Assembly (NCBI GenBank): GCA_017654935.2 | Contig: CM065700.1 | Coordinates: 49,601,491-49,665,490 of the forward strand | DNA length: 64,000 nt | From: Phymorhynchus buccinoides | Taxonomy: Eukaryota > Mollusca > Gastropoda > Neogastropoda > Raphitomidae | Reading direction: 5' to 3' | Shown: positions 53,530 to 63,394 of the stretch, in pieces | Layout of the letters: each line of letters starts with the position of its first letter | Position numbering within the stretch: position 1 is the first letter of the stretch | Notes under the pieces: model-generated | What the model was told of the DNA's origin: nothing | The model's database searches: none | What the model saw: only the letters and a program-made list of their open reading frames with translations | Position numbers and translations under genes: made by a program

Positions 53530-56265
53530 GATAAAATCTCTCATCATTTTACAGTATAATTTTAGCATCAGGGTTTGGCTTTGCTTCATTTTTTTTAGAT
53601 AAGGACTTCATTCACCAGTTCTAAAATGTTCCTCTTCTTTTTTTTTGTAACTTCGTTTTTTCAAAATTCTTGATGGCGTTTAGCATTTGCTACTTTTGCT
53701 AGTTTTCTTTATTTCTATCTTTTGGTTTTAATCTTTTTGTACATTTGTATTGCTTTCAGTTTCACCATAATAGTTCTTTTTTTTTAAAATACATGCAGGT
53801 ATATGTCATGCACTCATAATTTTTGTGTGTATATGGACATATACATTTTAATATACATGCAAGGTTTTACACACACACACACGCATTCACACTCACACTC
53901 GCACAGGTTTGACCTAAACATTTGCCTTTTTCTGACCAACCTCTTGGGAGTGTTTTGATGGATTTGAAGGCTTGCTGAAACATTTAACAAAGCACAAGAA
54001 AGGGTTGATAACAGGCAGTTTGCCATTCCTAAAAAACCCATCTGACTTTTCCTTGTGTTTTAATAGCAGCAGGTTTGTTTATAGCCAACAGCTGGAGTAG
54101 AAATGAATGATTTATCCTTAGCCCTTTCACCACCAGTGTCGCATTTTAGCACCTCAATGGTTTAACACCCATGTCACTCAAAGGCATCAAATCAGGGCCT
54201 CTTATCCAAAGACCCTATTTTCTTCATTTTGGGAGGTATGGATAGCAGACCTGTTTACCCTCCCAGTTTTGCCGGAATTATCCCGGGAATTTGCAAAAAT
54301 TCTGGGTAAAATAATAAATTCCGTGTGAACGCTGAAAATCCCGGGATTTTGAAAAAACGTCTATTATTTGTTTCGTTTGTATGAAAAGACGCAAGGGTTG
54401 TAGTTTTGCGCCAAACATGTTGTCAGGCAAGTCAACCGTAGGTGGCAAGCGCCAGAAATCTTCGACAAACGACAGCAGTGATATGGTGAAACGGCCAAAA
54501 GTGAAGCAGAAGTTTTCTCAAAAGTATTTCAAAGTGCCAGAAATAACAAGTTCGCGTTTGGGAGACGAGCATGCACACTGCAAGTACTGCAACGTGGACT
54601 TCGAAATTTCGCATGGTGGCATAAGCGACATTGCGATGTGAATTCTGGTTTTTATTCTCAAATTCCGGGGTTTTCTGTGGCAAATTCCTTGTTCATTTAA
54701 GGGTAAACAGGTCTGGGATAGGCCTAATGTTATATGTCACAGAGGAATTTACAATATTGCAGACATTTTATTTTCTCTACCCAGTTACGTTGAATGGTAT
54801 TTTGTGGCTAAAAAATGACTGGCGGCGAAACGGTTAATCACTCTGTGTGTCGCCTTGGCTTATAATTAAGGCTATGTCAGACCAATTGACATAGGCTAGA
54901 ACACCAAGGCTACATCAAAATGCTGCTGTGCTATGCATAATTATGTGGGGATTATCTTTAGCCATGACAAGCTCCTAGCATAACATCTTCAGTCTCCAAA
55001 ATCCTGTGAAGCCTGACTGTGGCTGCCCACGTGGCGGGGTAGTCAAAAACGTTCACACACATAATGTTCTCATCCCTAGCTGATGCACTTGCACTTCGGG
55101 TTGGGATGATCCCTGGAGTCTTTCACCAGGGTTCGTCAACAACAACAATCTGTGTGTGAATTGCTAATTGTTGTCCAGTGACATTGTTGTTTGTTGTGTC
55201 TGTTCATGCTGACAATAACATCCTTATGTGAAAGTCATACAATCTTAATTGTTATGTTTTTACATTGTTGTTTGTTGTGTCTGTTCATGCTGACAATAAT
55301 ATCCTTATGTGAAGGTCATACAATCTTAATTGTTATGTTTTTACATTGTTGTTTGTTGTGTCTGTTCATGCTGACAATAATATCCTTATGTGAAGGTCAT
55401 ACAATCTTAATTGTTATGTTTTTGCATTGTTGTTTGTTGTGTCTGTTCATGCTGACAATAACATCCTTATGTGAAAGTCATACAATCTTAATTGTTATGT
55501 TTTTGCATTGTTGTTTGTTGTGTCTGTTCATGCTGACAATAACATCCTGATGTGAAGGTCATACAATCTTAATTGTTATGTTTTTGCATTGTTGTTTGTT
55601 GTGTCTGTTCATGCTGACAATAACATCCTGATGTGAAAGTCATACAATCTGAATTGTTATGTTTTTACATTGTTGTTTGTTGTGTCTGTTCATGCTGACA
55701 ATAATATCCTTATGTGAAGGTCATACAATCTTAATTGTTATGTTTTTGCATTGTTGTTTGTTGTGTCTGTTCATGCTGACAATAACATCCTTATGTGAAG
55801 GTCATACAATCTTAATTGTTATGTTTTTGCATTGTTGTTTGTTGTGTCTGTTCATGCTGACAATAACATCCTGATGTGAAGGTCATACAATCTTAATTGT
55901 TATGTTTTTACATTGTTGTTTGTTGTGTCTGTTCATGCTGACAATAACATCCTGATGTGAAAGTCATACAATCTGAATTGTTATGTTTTTACATTGTTGT
56001 TTGTTGTGTCTGTTCATGCTGACAATAACATCCTGATGTGAAGGTCATACAATCTGAATTGTTATGTTTTTACATTGTTGTTTGTTGTGTCTGTTCATGC
56101 TGACAATAACATCCTGATGTGAAGGTCATACAATCTGAATTGTTATGTTTTTACATTGTTGTTTGTTGTGTCTGTTCATGCTGACAATAACATCCTGATG
56201 TGAAGGTCATACAATCTGAATTGTTATGTTTTTGCATTCTTTCACTTTTCTCCTACCAATCCTTT

Positions 56266-56297
<32 letters not shown>

Positions 56298-58884
56298 CCC
56301 ACCAAAAGGGGACGGACTTCATTTTTTTTTTCTCTTGCTAAATTGTTGCGCATGTCGATATAATGCAGAGTTTTGTGTCCATGAATAAAGGCATGCATGC
56401 GTGCATATATGTACACACACATGCGCACATGTGCTGCTCACGCTTTAACCATATAATAATAGTTTAAAACTTCTTTTTTTTAATAGGTATATATGTCAAA
56501 CACTCATGACTTTGTAAGTATGTGGACATATACATGTCGATATTGCATGCAAGATTTCACACATCCACACACACACGCATGTTTCCGACAATGACTGCCA
56601 GATAGCAGAGGGGGCAGCTGCTAGTCAAGCGTGCTGGGCTACAATTTGTTTATAGCGGATAATCCTTGCCCAGGGTACATCCACACTCAGCCAAAGGGAT
56701 TTGAGGATGAGAGTTGGCGTTGGGGAAAGTCCTCAAAGGCCAACTGATCCCATTGGCTGCAGCACCAGAGCCGGTGCAAATACCGAGTGCAAAGAGAGTC
56801 ATAGTCTTCCACGAAAGACTAAGCTGTATCACCATATTCCAATACTGTAGAACATCGGATACATTACAGCTCTCATTTACTGTTGGCCCTTTCTACAAGC
56901 TAATGCCAACCAATGATAACAGTGATTTGAGTAAAAGGCCAACTGTATTCCAATCGTTATGTCCTTTTAGTAGTCCTCTTTGCTAGTCTGTGCCAGCTAG
57001 TTCAGCTTGTTTAGACACTGAGAGTTTTCTTGCTTCTTTCTGATAGTCTGGATCCAGTAGATTTGACAACTTTATTATCCAAATAATATTGTTATCATTT
57101 CTGCCAATACGTATTTGAACTTTGAACAGGCAAGGATGTCGTGGGTTCGGGTGGAGTTACATTAACCCCTTCACTGCCAGACAAACGTTAGAGAAACTAT
57201 CTTCTTTATTATTACAAATTGAAGAAGAGACCTGTTAGACTCAATCTGAACAAAATGGTCTGGAGATGTCTTTCCTGACTCATCTAAAGCAAAAACCATC
57301 ATTCCAGGGCTATGACATGACAAGTGATGACATCATCAGCGACATCACACCCCCGGTGGTAGTCACACGTGGCCAGGCAGTGAAGGGGTTAATCATTTTG
57401 TGACGCTGGCAAAGTGTAATTCCTGCGCGGAGCGAGATAAGTGGCAAACTGTGGACAGGCAGGGGTTAATCATTTTGTGACGCTGGCAAAGTGTCATTCC
57501 TGCGCGGAGCGAGATAAGTGGCAAACTGTGGCCAGGCAGGGGTTAATCATTTTGTGACGCTGGCAAAGTGTAATTCCTGTGCGGAGCGAGATAAGTGGCA
57601 AACTGTGGCCAGGCAGGGGTTAATCATTTTGTGACGCTGGCAAAGTGTAATTCCTGCGCGGAGCGAGATAAGTGGCAAACTGTGGACAGGCAGGGGTTAA
57701 TCATTTTGTGACGATGGCCAAGTGTCATTCCTGCGCGGAGCGAGATAAGTGGCAAACTGTGGACAGGCAGGGGTTAATCATTTTGTGACGCTGGCCAAGT
57801 GTCATTCCTGCGCGGAGCGAGATAAGTGGCAAACTGTGGACAGGCAGGGGTTAATCATTTTGTGACGCTGGCCAAGTGTCATTCCTGCGTGGAGCGAGAT
57901 AAGTGGCAAACTGTGGACAGGCAGGGGTTAATCATTTTGTGACGCTGGCCAAGTGTCATTCCTGCGCGGAGCGAGATAAGTGGCAAACTGTGGACAGGCA
58001 GGGGTTAATCATTTTGTGACGCTGGCCAAGTGTCATTCCTGCGCGGAGCGAGATAAGTGGCAAACTGTGGACAAGCCTGTGAAGGGGCCGGGCTATGGAT
58101 TGGTTTGACCGTGTGACGACTAATTCGACAAAACAGGTCCAATCGGATTCCCCCAAGGTGAAGCTCACCGAGGCTTTCACTTAATGTTTCGAGTTTCATT
58201 GGCTGCTGCTAGGTCATGTGACTCCAGGATTTGCATAGTGCTATCGCACATTCACACGTGCGTGCGTGTGACATCATCACAAATAAATCAACTGAGCAAG
58301 CACTCACTTATGTGCCAGAGCAGGTGCCTTACCAGTTTCACAAAAGGGTGGGGGTGGAGGTTCCCGGTTAGACATAGTGTTGATTGAGAGTCAGGTCCAA
58401 TGTTCCGTGCTATTCTCTAACTGTGCTTGTGCCTTTGTTCGATTGTCTGTGTTTGTGGCTGACTGTGGGTGTTGTCTGTTGTTTGTGGCTGACTGTGTGT
58501 GTTGTCTGTGTTGTGGCTGACTGTGCCTGTTGTCTGTGTTTGTGGTTGTTCCCCAGAAACTTATGACGGCCCACACGTGAAACTCACTGAAAGATTTTTA
58601 AGGGGTCAAATTTTTTTGGGTCTGAAACGCAATGTCATTTCGGCGGAAATTTGCCTTTCTGTGAACAATTCCCATGCCTGATGTTTCTAATATATCCTTT
58701 AGTATAAAAAATGTAAAGCGCTTAGAGCTTTGATGAATAGGCGCTATAAAAATGTTCTTAATAAATAAATAAATGCTCTGTATTTTTAGCCAGAAACTCA
58801 AACTGACTGTGCGTGTTGTCTGTGTTTGTGTTTGTTCCCCAGAAATGCTATGAGTATGGCAATCAAACACAGACTCCCCCCTAG
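44442..58884 (+). CDS. Small cysteine-rich membrane protein (coding span; 3 firm exons, last exon tentative)
   Basis: Exons 44442-44537, 46134-46286 and 51814-51876 join in phase 0. With the tentative 58843-58884 they give 117 codons plus stop. Residues 6-30 (IAAIVCIAVGLYLLVMIGVI and on) are one transmembrane segment after a 5-residue N-terminus. The rest is soluble and about a quarter cysteine, in CC and CxCC pairs: NCCAKK, CECCLALAEACNCC, SCLKSCCP, MCQCCASDG. The spacing suggests disulfides or metal binding, or palmitoylation near the membrane. I do not recognise a named family and infer no function. All exon junctions lie at arrays: telomere-type repeats at exon 1, an 87-bp array at exon 2 and about 5 kb at exon 3. 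If exon 3 is not spliced onward, the frame ends in VSN-stop at 51888. Confidence 0.75.
44538..45112 (+). repeat. Exon 1 donor array with telomere-type CCCTAA spacers, 5 extra copies
   Basis: Each unit has a donor GGTAGGTGC, then 3-6 copies of CCTAAC, then CCCCATCATCTGCATC and the rest of exon 1 from the Ile-Cys-Ile codons to TGTCTCAAG. The (CCTAAC)n number varies between units (longest first). All units are in one frame, so reading through gives six transmembrane segments joined by Pro-Asn runs up to 45215. Confidence 0.96.
45225..45505. repeat. Dispersed repeat family C
   Basis: GGGATTGGTTGGCTTTTGGG, GTACCCTGGGCAAGG and TCTGGCTGTCATAGTC blocks. A reverse-oriented relative lies at 56590-56840. 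Confidence 0.7.
45612..46133 (+). repeat. Array carrying the Cys-rich exon 2 acceptor, 6 extra copies
   Basis: The unit of about 70-87 bp contains GATGTGGTGTACATGTGCAG, then the first about 58 bases of exon 2 (GGAGTCTAACTGCTGTG, AAGAAGGAGGGGGCTCAG) and TTCACTGTTGATG. Some units lack the 17 bases GGCTGATGCTCCGGGGA or similar. Several acceptors have decayed (GCGGG, CAAGG, GTAGG). Confidence 0.95.
46134..46286 (+). CDS. Cys-rich membrane protein exon 2
   Basis: Acceptor ATGTGCAG. Encodes GRGRCSGESNCCAKKEGAQS, CECCLALAEACNCCKGPSLN, SCLKSCCPDKK. 51 codons, phase 0 at both ends. Donor GTCAGT. Confidence 0.8.
46300..46700. repeat. GA/poly-G tract and a 55-bp AC-rich triplicate
   Basis: (GA)n and poly-G lie at 46300-46360. 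From about 46545 the block CACACATGCAAGTCTGCCCG with CACTGACTCACACACTTACA is repeated three times to about 46690. Confidence 0.85.
46820..51813 (+). repeat. Giant 37/40-bp array of splice acceptors, roughly 125-130 copies
   Basis: The unit is TGTTTTATCCTTTCAG followed by ATGTCATGTTTAGACATCAT, with or without an extra CAT. It repeats for about 5 kb right up to the true exon 3 acceptor. Every unit has a pyrimidine-rich TTATCCTTTCAG acceptor and the first about 20-23 bases of exon 3. Scattered variants (TTGTATCC, GTCGTG, ATATCG, GACACATC, TTACACATC) mark local homogenisation. Units of 37 and 40 bp both shift frame by +1, and one of the three frames ends at GTT-TAG. Confidence 0.97.
51814..51876 (+). 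CDS. Cys-rich membrane protein exon 3
   Basis: Uses the last acceptor of the array. Encodes ISCLDIIMCQCCASDGTTLC then D. Donor GTGAGT at 51877; without splicing VSN-stop follows. An upstream acceptor variant would give Met for Ile. Confidence 0.75.
51889..52455. other. Intron sequence, no gene seen
   Basis: AT-rich. Contains an AAT plus TATATAGCGC dispersed fragment at 52107-52170. Confidence 0.4.
52490..52960. repeat. 112-bp tandem repeat, about 4 copies
   Basis: CATCACGCTTTCTTCTTCCT, CACTTGAACACTGTTGCCAG and GTCTGCTGGTAATGATG blocks repeat. The first unit has CATG in place of TGGT and is shorter. No recognised exon sequence. Confidence 0.9.
53285..53528. repeat. (CA)n microsatellites
   Basis: CA tracts at about 53285-53364 and 53483-53528. 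Confidence 0.95.
53530..54117. other. Intron sequence, no gene seen
   Basis: T-rich sequence. ATATGGACATATACATTTTA near 53831 resembles GTGGACATATACATGTCG near 56521, a short dispersed match. Nothing else recognised. Confidence 0.4.
54246..54715. mobile_element. hAT-like nested element with 16-bp inverted ends
   Basis: CAGACCTGTTTACCCT at the left is perfectly inverted at the right. GGATAG flanks both sides (about 8 bp if two mismatches are allowed). The related element at 13031-13231 shows the empty site GGGGATAGGCC. Carries the transposase-like fragment at 54381-54641. About 8-bp target duplications and the BED-like zinc finger suggest the hAT superfamily. Confidence 0.82.
54381..54641 (+). 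pseudogene. hAT-like transposase N-terminal fragment
   Basis: 86 codons, basic (KRRKG, GGKRQK, KRPKVKQKFSQKYFK), with CKYCNVDFEISHGGISDI, the first half of a BED-type zinc finger as found at the start of hAT transposases. The frame stops before the second metal-binding pair. The catalytic core is missing, so the element cannot move itself. Confidence 0.65.
54850..55145 (-). repeat. Dispersed repeat family B
   Basis: Reverse-oriented full copy: GTCAGACCAATTGACATAGG, ATGCATAATTATGTGGGGAT, CATCCCTAGCTGATGCA and GGGATGATCCCTGGAGTCTT. Confidence 0.85.
55165..56235. repeat. 81-bp tandem repeat, about 13 copies
   Basis: The unit contains ACATTGTTGTTTGTTGTGTC, TGTTCATGCTGACAATAACA and GTCATACAATCTTAATTG. 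CCTTATG/CCTGATG and CTTAAT/CTGAAT variants cluster in the second half. Being 27 codons long it stays open in several frames. Poly-C follows at 56267-56294. Confidence 0.93.
56590..56840 (-). repeat. Dispersed repeat family C, reverse copy
   Basis: Relative of 45225-45505: TGCCAGATAGCAGAGGGGGC, CTTGCCCAGGGTACATCC and GCCAAAGGGATTTGAGGA blocks. Confidence 0.7.
57167..57388. mobile_element. TTAA-flanked MITE-like element
   Basis: CCCCTTCACTGCC at the left is inverted as GGCAGTGAAGGGG at the right, with TTAA at 57163-57166 and 57389-57392. Size 222 bp, no coding frame. Confidence 0.85.
57372..58078. repeat. 77-bp tandem repeat grown from a MITE end, 9 copies
   Basis: The unit contains GGCAGGGGTTAATCATTTTG, TTCCTGCGCGGAGCGAGATA and AGTGGCAAACTGTGG. 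The GGCAGGGGTTAA part is the MITE tip GGCAGTGAAGGGGTTAA with five bases lost. So array units include the transposon end and its TTAA. Confidence 0.9.
58435..58560 (+). repeat. Short GT-rich array with TTCCCCAG acceptor word
   Basis: GTTTGTGGCTGACTGTGNGT with GTTGTCT is repeated 3-4 times and ends TTGTTCCCCAGAAAC. The same words recur at 58797-58845, just before the tentative last exon of the Cys-rich gene. Confidence 0.75.
58843..58884 (+). CDS. Tentative last exon of the Cys-rich membrane protein gene
   Basis: Acceptor TTGTTCCCCAG in phase 0 gives KCYEYGNQTQTPP and TAG. Supported only by phase, the acceptor and its duplication upstream, a pattern seen at true acceptors in this window. An alternative acceptor at 58788 (TATTTTTAG) would give a Cys-rich PETQTDCACCLCLCLF tail ending in TGA at about 58889. 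Transcript data would be needed to choose. Confidence 0.3.
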   Translation, partial: KCYEYGNQTQTPP

Positions 58885-58997
58885 CCTCTGATTCTCCTCC
58901 TCCTCCTCCTCCTCCCCCACCCAAAAGTAGATAATGGGATGTAAGTATGACGCTCTTATTTTCACTTTGCTCTTTGCTTGTCTCTGCTTGCCCCTTC

Positions 58998-59575
58998 AGA
59001 AGACTAGGGTGCATACCAATACATCCACACACTGATACCTTCAGAAGACTAGGGTGCATACCAATACATCCACACACTGATACCTTCAGAAGACTAGGGT
59101 GCATACCAATACATCCACACACTGATACCTTCAGAAGACTAGGATGCATACCAATACATCCACACACTGATACCTTCAGAAGACTAGGGTGCATACCAAT
59201 ACATCCACACACTGATACCTTCAGAAGACTAGGGTGCATACCAATACATCCACACACTGATACCTTCAGAAGACTAGGATGCATACCAATACATCCACAC
59301 ACTGATACCTTCAGAAGACTAGGATGCATACCAATACATCCACACACTGATACCTTCAGAAGACTAGGATGCATACCAATACATCCACACACTGATACCT
59401 TCAGAAGACTAGGATGCATACCAATACATCCACACACTGATACCTTCAGAAGACTAGGATGCATACCAATACATCCACACACTGATACCTTCAGAAGACT
59501 AGGATGCATACCAATACATCCACACACTGATACCTTCAGAAGACTAGGGTGCATACCAATACATCCACACACTGA
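58998..59575. repeat. 45-bp tandem repeat, 13 copies
   Basis: CTTCAGAAGACTAGGGTGCA and TACCAATACATCCACACACT repeat perfectly except for AGGGTG/AGGATG. As 45 is a multiple of 3, both strands carry long open frames of a 15-residue repeat. Confidence 0.95.
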
Positions 59576-59704
59576 CGCTGAGTTACAGATCTCCATGGTA
59601 ACCATCAAACTCAGCATACATATGTGTTTCCAATCAGCCATTGAAGCTGGTAAAGTCAACCTGCAGACAAAGTGAAGTGGCCTTGTGAAATGATTGTACA
59701 TTGG

Positions 59705-60640
59705 ATGATGTAATATTTATAGTAATCATTTCTCAGTTTGTCGAAAACCCCTCGCATTGTGCGAAAAGACAATGTTCAGATGCAGATTGATTAGACTAGC
59801 ATTTCTACAAGAATAGTATTGTGTAAAACAATTGCTGTTTTATTTTTTCCTCATTGGAGCTAGCTTTTCTACCCTTCAGAAGTGCACATGAGATAGTGTG
59901 GGATCCATGGGTGTAATAATAATAATAATAATTAATAACATTTATATGGCGCAGTATCCTGACAACAGCTCAAAGCGCCTTACAAATACAACGCATATAC
60001 AAAACACACATGAACATGATAATACAGGCACGTAATACTACTATTTAAATACACAATAGAACACCAGGACATACAGATCATATAAGATACATATAAATAT
60101 ACACATGCACAATGTGTAGCCCTCCATCAGATTGCACGCAGATCTAGTAGGGAGTGGATGTATTGGTACAATCCCCAAATGTAGCGCTCTTTCTTCTTGT
60201 GTACCTTTCTGCTTGAAGCTTTGCTTTAGGATGAATCTGCCTTTTGTGTATATCCTTCCTTTTGTGAGCAAAGGGTGGGGTGGGGCAGCTTGCTTGTAAC
60301 GTTTGGTGTGTGTGTGCTTTCAGTTTTCGCTAAGAAAATGAATATGGTGTGTGCAAGCAAGTACCGGTAGCTTGTTGCTTTTTTGATTTAGTTGTGGTTT
60401 GATAACTTTGCCGTGCGTGTGTGAACTAATGCTTGAATTTTATTAATTTGGTGATGACATTTTTTTCTTTTGTGTAGCGAAGTAAGTTTGATTAATTTAG
60501 ATAAAGAATGCAAGAAAAAAGTCCTCCTTTTGTTTTTTTCAATACGCAATACTTTTTTGTTTAGTATGTGTGGCTTGGCTTCATTTGTGTTTTCATTATC
60601 ATTGGTTTATCTTTGATTAGAAAAGATTGGCCGCCTTGAC
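59705..60640. other. No gene seen
   Basis: Contains an AAT plus TTATATGGCGC dispersed element at 59908-59990 and otherwise T-rich unique sequence. Confidence 0.4.
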
Positions 60641-60925
60641 TTAAGGCTGTTTCAGACCAACTGACATAGGCTAGAACACCGAGGCTTCATCAAAATGTTG
60701 TTATGCTATGCATAGTTATGCGGGGATTGTCTTTTAGCCATGACAAGCTCCTAGCATAACATCATCAGTCTTTAAAATCCCCCGAAGACACTGCCCACAT
60801 GGCAGGGTAATCAAAAACGGTAACATACATAGTGTTCTCATCCCTAGCTGATGCATTTGTACCATAGTGTGCTTTGGCTGTTGGGATGATCCCTGGAGTC
60901 TTTAAGCCAGGGTATGACAACAACA
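60640..60925 (-). repeat. Dispersed repeat family B
   Basis: Reverse-oriented copy with GACATAGGCTAGAACACCGA, GCATAGTTATGCGGGGATTG and TGGGATGATCCCTGGAGTCT. Confidence 0.85.
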
Positions 60926-60984
60926 ACAAGGAAAAGACTGGTGATATTTTGTCAATAAATCTTTCTGTATCCGATTGATCCGAT

Positions 60985-61190
60985 TGAATGAGGCTTTATG
61001 CCGAACATTCTCTGCCGCTGTCTCCAGACCTGAGATGCGAATGCCACCTACTTAAGATTATTGCCCTTGCCTGTCACGAACTAGTAATATATAGCCACAG
61101 AAAATTATCTGCTCCTGACTCGTCACCAGGGGGCATCGGCAGTTCGGGCCTAAGATTATCGCCCTTTCGTGTGGGCAAGGAGTAGTATAA
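60985..61190 (-). repeat. Dispersed repeat family D, reverse copy
   Basis: Matches 31590-31910 in reverse: ATTCTCTGCCGC, CCACCTACTTAAGATTATTG and CTCCTGACTCGTCACCAGG blocks. Confidence 0.7.
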
Positions 61191-61277
61191 TGCCTGATTG
61201 ATTTGAATCTCTTTCAAAGTGTTTCTGTCACATTCTAACAACAAAAATAAAGGAACAGAAAAAAGGAAAAAAAGGGA

Positions 61278-61306
61278 CGGGGGGGGGGGGGGGGGGGGGG
61301 GGGGGA
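61278..61306. repeat. Poly-G tract
   Basis: About 28 consecutive G. Confidence 0.95.
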
Positions 61307-61621
61307 TTATGCTTTTTTTTCACTTGCCTTTTTGTTGTCTTTGTCTTTTTGCTGTTGTTGCTGTTGTTGTTGTTGTTTGTTTCACCCTGCACTTAACTTG
61401 TTGATCTGATATGTGCAATTGTTTTCATCTCAAAAGCTGCTGAAAATATGTTTGAAACATACGACCCAGTTTTGATATGGTATGTCAAAACATTCGTTAC
61501 CAAAATGCTGTCATTTTTGTGTGTGCTTATTTCTAAATGTGAAGTGGATGAAACGCCTCGGTTTCTTTGTATTTTAGTTTGTGTGTCCATCGATGCATGT
61601 CTGTAAACCTATCTGATTCTG

Positions 61622-61623
<2 letters not shown>

Positions 61624-61681
<58 letters not shown>

Positions 61682-61707
61682 CTCTCTCTCTCTCTCTCTC
61701 TCTCTCT

Positions 61708-61785
<78 letters not shown>

Positions 61786-61787
61786 CC

Positions 61788-61825
<38 letters not shown>
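61624..61825. repeat. (CT)n tract with CCCC interruptions
   Basis: About 200 bp of CT with CCCC/CCTCC breaks at regular spacing. A complementary (GA)n lies at 62119-62158. Confidence 0.95.
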
Positions 61826-61827
<2 letters not shown>

Positions 61828-61859
61828 AAAACCTAAAACTTGTATGTTACACATTCAAC

Positions 61860-62116
61860 TGAAAACCATGCTCTTTATTTTTTATTAGTTTGTGGTGTCC
61901 CTGGAAATATTTTCATAACCACTTTAACTCACACTAACACTTTTCAGTTTGTATTTGTTTTTGTTACTTGCTGTGTAGAGGTTACGTCAAAGTGTGTGTA
62001 TTTTGTTTTTGTTAGCAGGCATGTATTTTGTTTGCTCTTTCAAAAATATTGCCAACCATTCCAACTAATATAAATGTTGTGTTTATTTGATTGTTTGGCT
62101 AGGATTGTGTGTTAGT

Positions 62117-62161
<45 letters not shown>

Positions 62162-62570
62162 TTTAGCCTTATGAGCTTTTCATGAGAACTACTTACACGT
62201 GATCATTTTTCAAAAATCATTTGCCCATATGAATTTTTCCTTGGTGGAGGTTTGCATAGCATTGGTGTTTGGGTTTTGTCGTTGTTGAGTTTAGTTGTAG
62301 TTGTTGCTGCTGCTTTGCCCATACAAAACATATGAACAGCTGAATGTGTATCAGGCATGAGAATTGTCAGAAGATCAGAGGATTAAGAATTTCTGACAGA
62401 GGATTGGCTTCTCTTGTCAGAGGTTTTGCCTTTTTATTCAGTGTTATCCTTTGTGTTAAATAGCATTGTAAAGTGATTTATCACTATATTAAGCCTTTTT
62501 GGTGGTGTAGGGAACTCATTTCAGTGTTGTCCCTCTTGACGACCCGTTTACCGCAGTTTTCAGGGAATTG
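61860..62570. other. No gene seen
   Basis: AT-rich, with a (GA)n tract at 62119-62158. No exon or dispersed repeat recognised. Confidence 0.4.
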
Positions 62571-62595
62571 GACTTCAGACTATTCTGATGCCTGA

Positions 62596-63245
62596 TGTAG
62601 TCAATGAACTGTACAACACATATGAACAGCTGACTGTGTAGTCAATGAACTGTGTGTTGTAGCACCTTACACATATCGTGCAGAACTGTACAACACATAT
62701 GAACAGCTGACTGTGTAGTCAATGAACTGTGTGTTGTAGCACCTTACACATATCGTGCAGAAACTGTACAACACATATGAACAGCTGACTGTGTAGTCAA
62801 TGAACTGTGTGTTGTAGCACCTTACACATATCGTGCAGAACTGTACAACACATATGAACAGCTGACTGTGTAGTCAATGAACTGTGCGTTGTAGCACCTT
62901 ACACATATCGTGCAGAAACTGTACAACACATATGAACAGCTGACTGTGTAGTCAATGAACTGTGTGTTGTAGCACCTTACACATATCGTGCAGAACTGTA
63001 CAACACATATGAACAGCTGACTGTGTAGTCAATGAACTGTGTGTGGTAGCACCTTACACGTATCGTGCAGAACTGTACAACACATATGAACAGCTGACTG
63101 TGTAGTCAATGAACTGTGTGTTGTAGCACCTTACACATATTGTGCAGAAACTGTACAACACATATGAACAGCTGACTGTGTAGTCAATAAACTGTGTGTT
63201 GTAGCACCTTACACGTTGTAGCACCTTACACATATTGTGCAGAAA
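62596..63245. repeat. 76-77-bp tandem repeat, about 8.5 copies
   Basis: The unit contains GTACAACACATATGAACAGC, TGACTGTGTAGTCAATGAAC and GTAGCACCTTACACATATCG. AGAACTG and AGAAACTG variants alternate, suggesting a two-unit higher order. Confidence 0.93.
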
Positions 63246-63279
63246 CTGTTTTCTTTGGGGGAGTTTTACTCATTTTAGT

Positions 63280-63370
63280 GTGACTTCAATTAACTTCATG
63301 CTTTTTTATGTGACTTCAATTAACTTCATGCTTTTTTGTATGTGACTTCAATTAACTTCATGCTTTTTTT
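63280..63370. repeat. 29-32-bp tandem repeat, 3 copies
   Basis: TGTGACTTCAATTAACTTCA followed by TGCTTTTTT, three times. Confidence 0.9.
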
Positions 63371-63394
63371 CTGAGCCGTAACATAACATTTAAT

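Larger units (their letters stand above)
54122..54833. mobile_element. TTAA-type MITE copy, interrupted by a second transposon
   Basis: The outer parts (54122-54245 and 54716-54833) match the element at 13031-13231 in order: CCCTTTCACCACCA, GGCATCAAATCAGG, AAGACCCTATTTTCTT, then AGGCCTA, GTCACA-AGGAATTT and TTCTCTACCCAG. It ends CGAAACGG followed by TTAA. Confidence 0.85.

Noticed and set aside
58598..59701. A 367-codon minus-strand and a 242-codon plus-strand repeat protein over the 45-bp array
   Set aside because: Both strands are open because the unit is 45 bp with no stop in these frames. There is no sign of codon-level constraint and no flanking gene structure.
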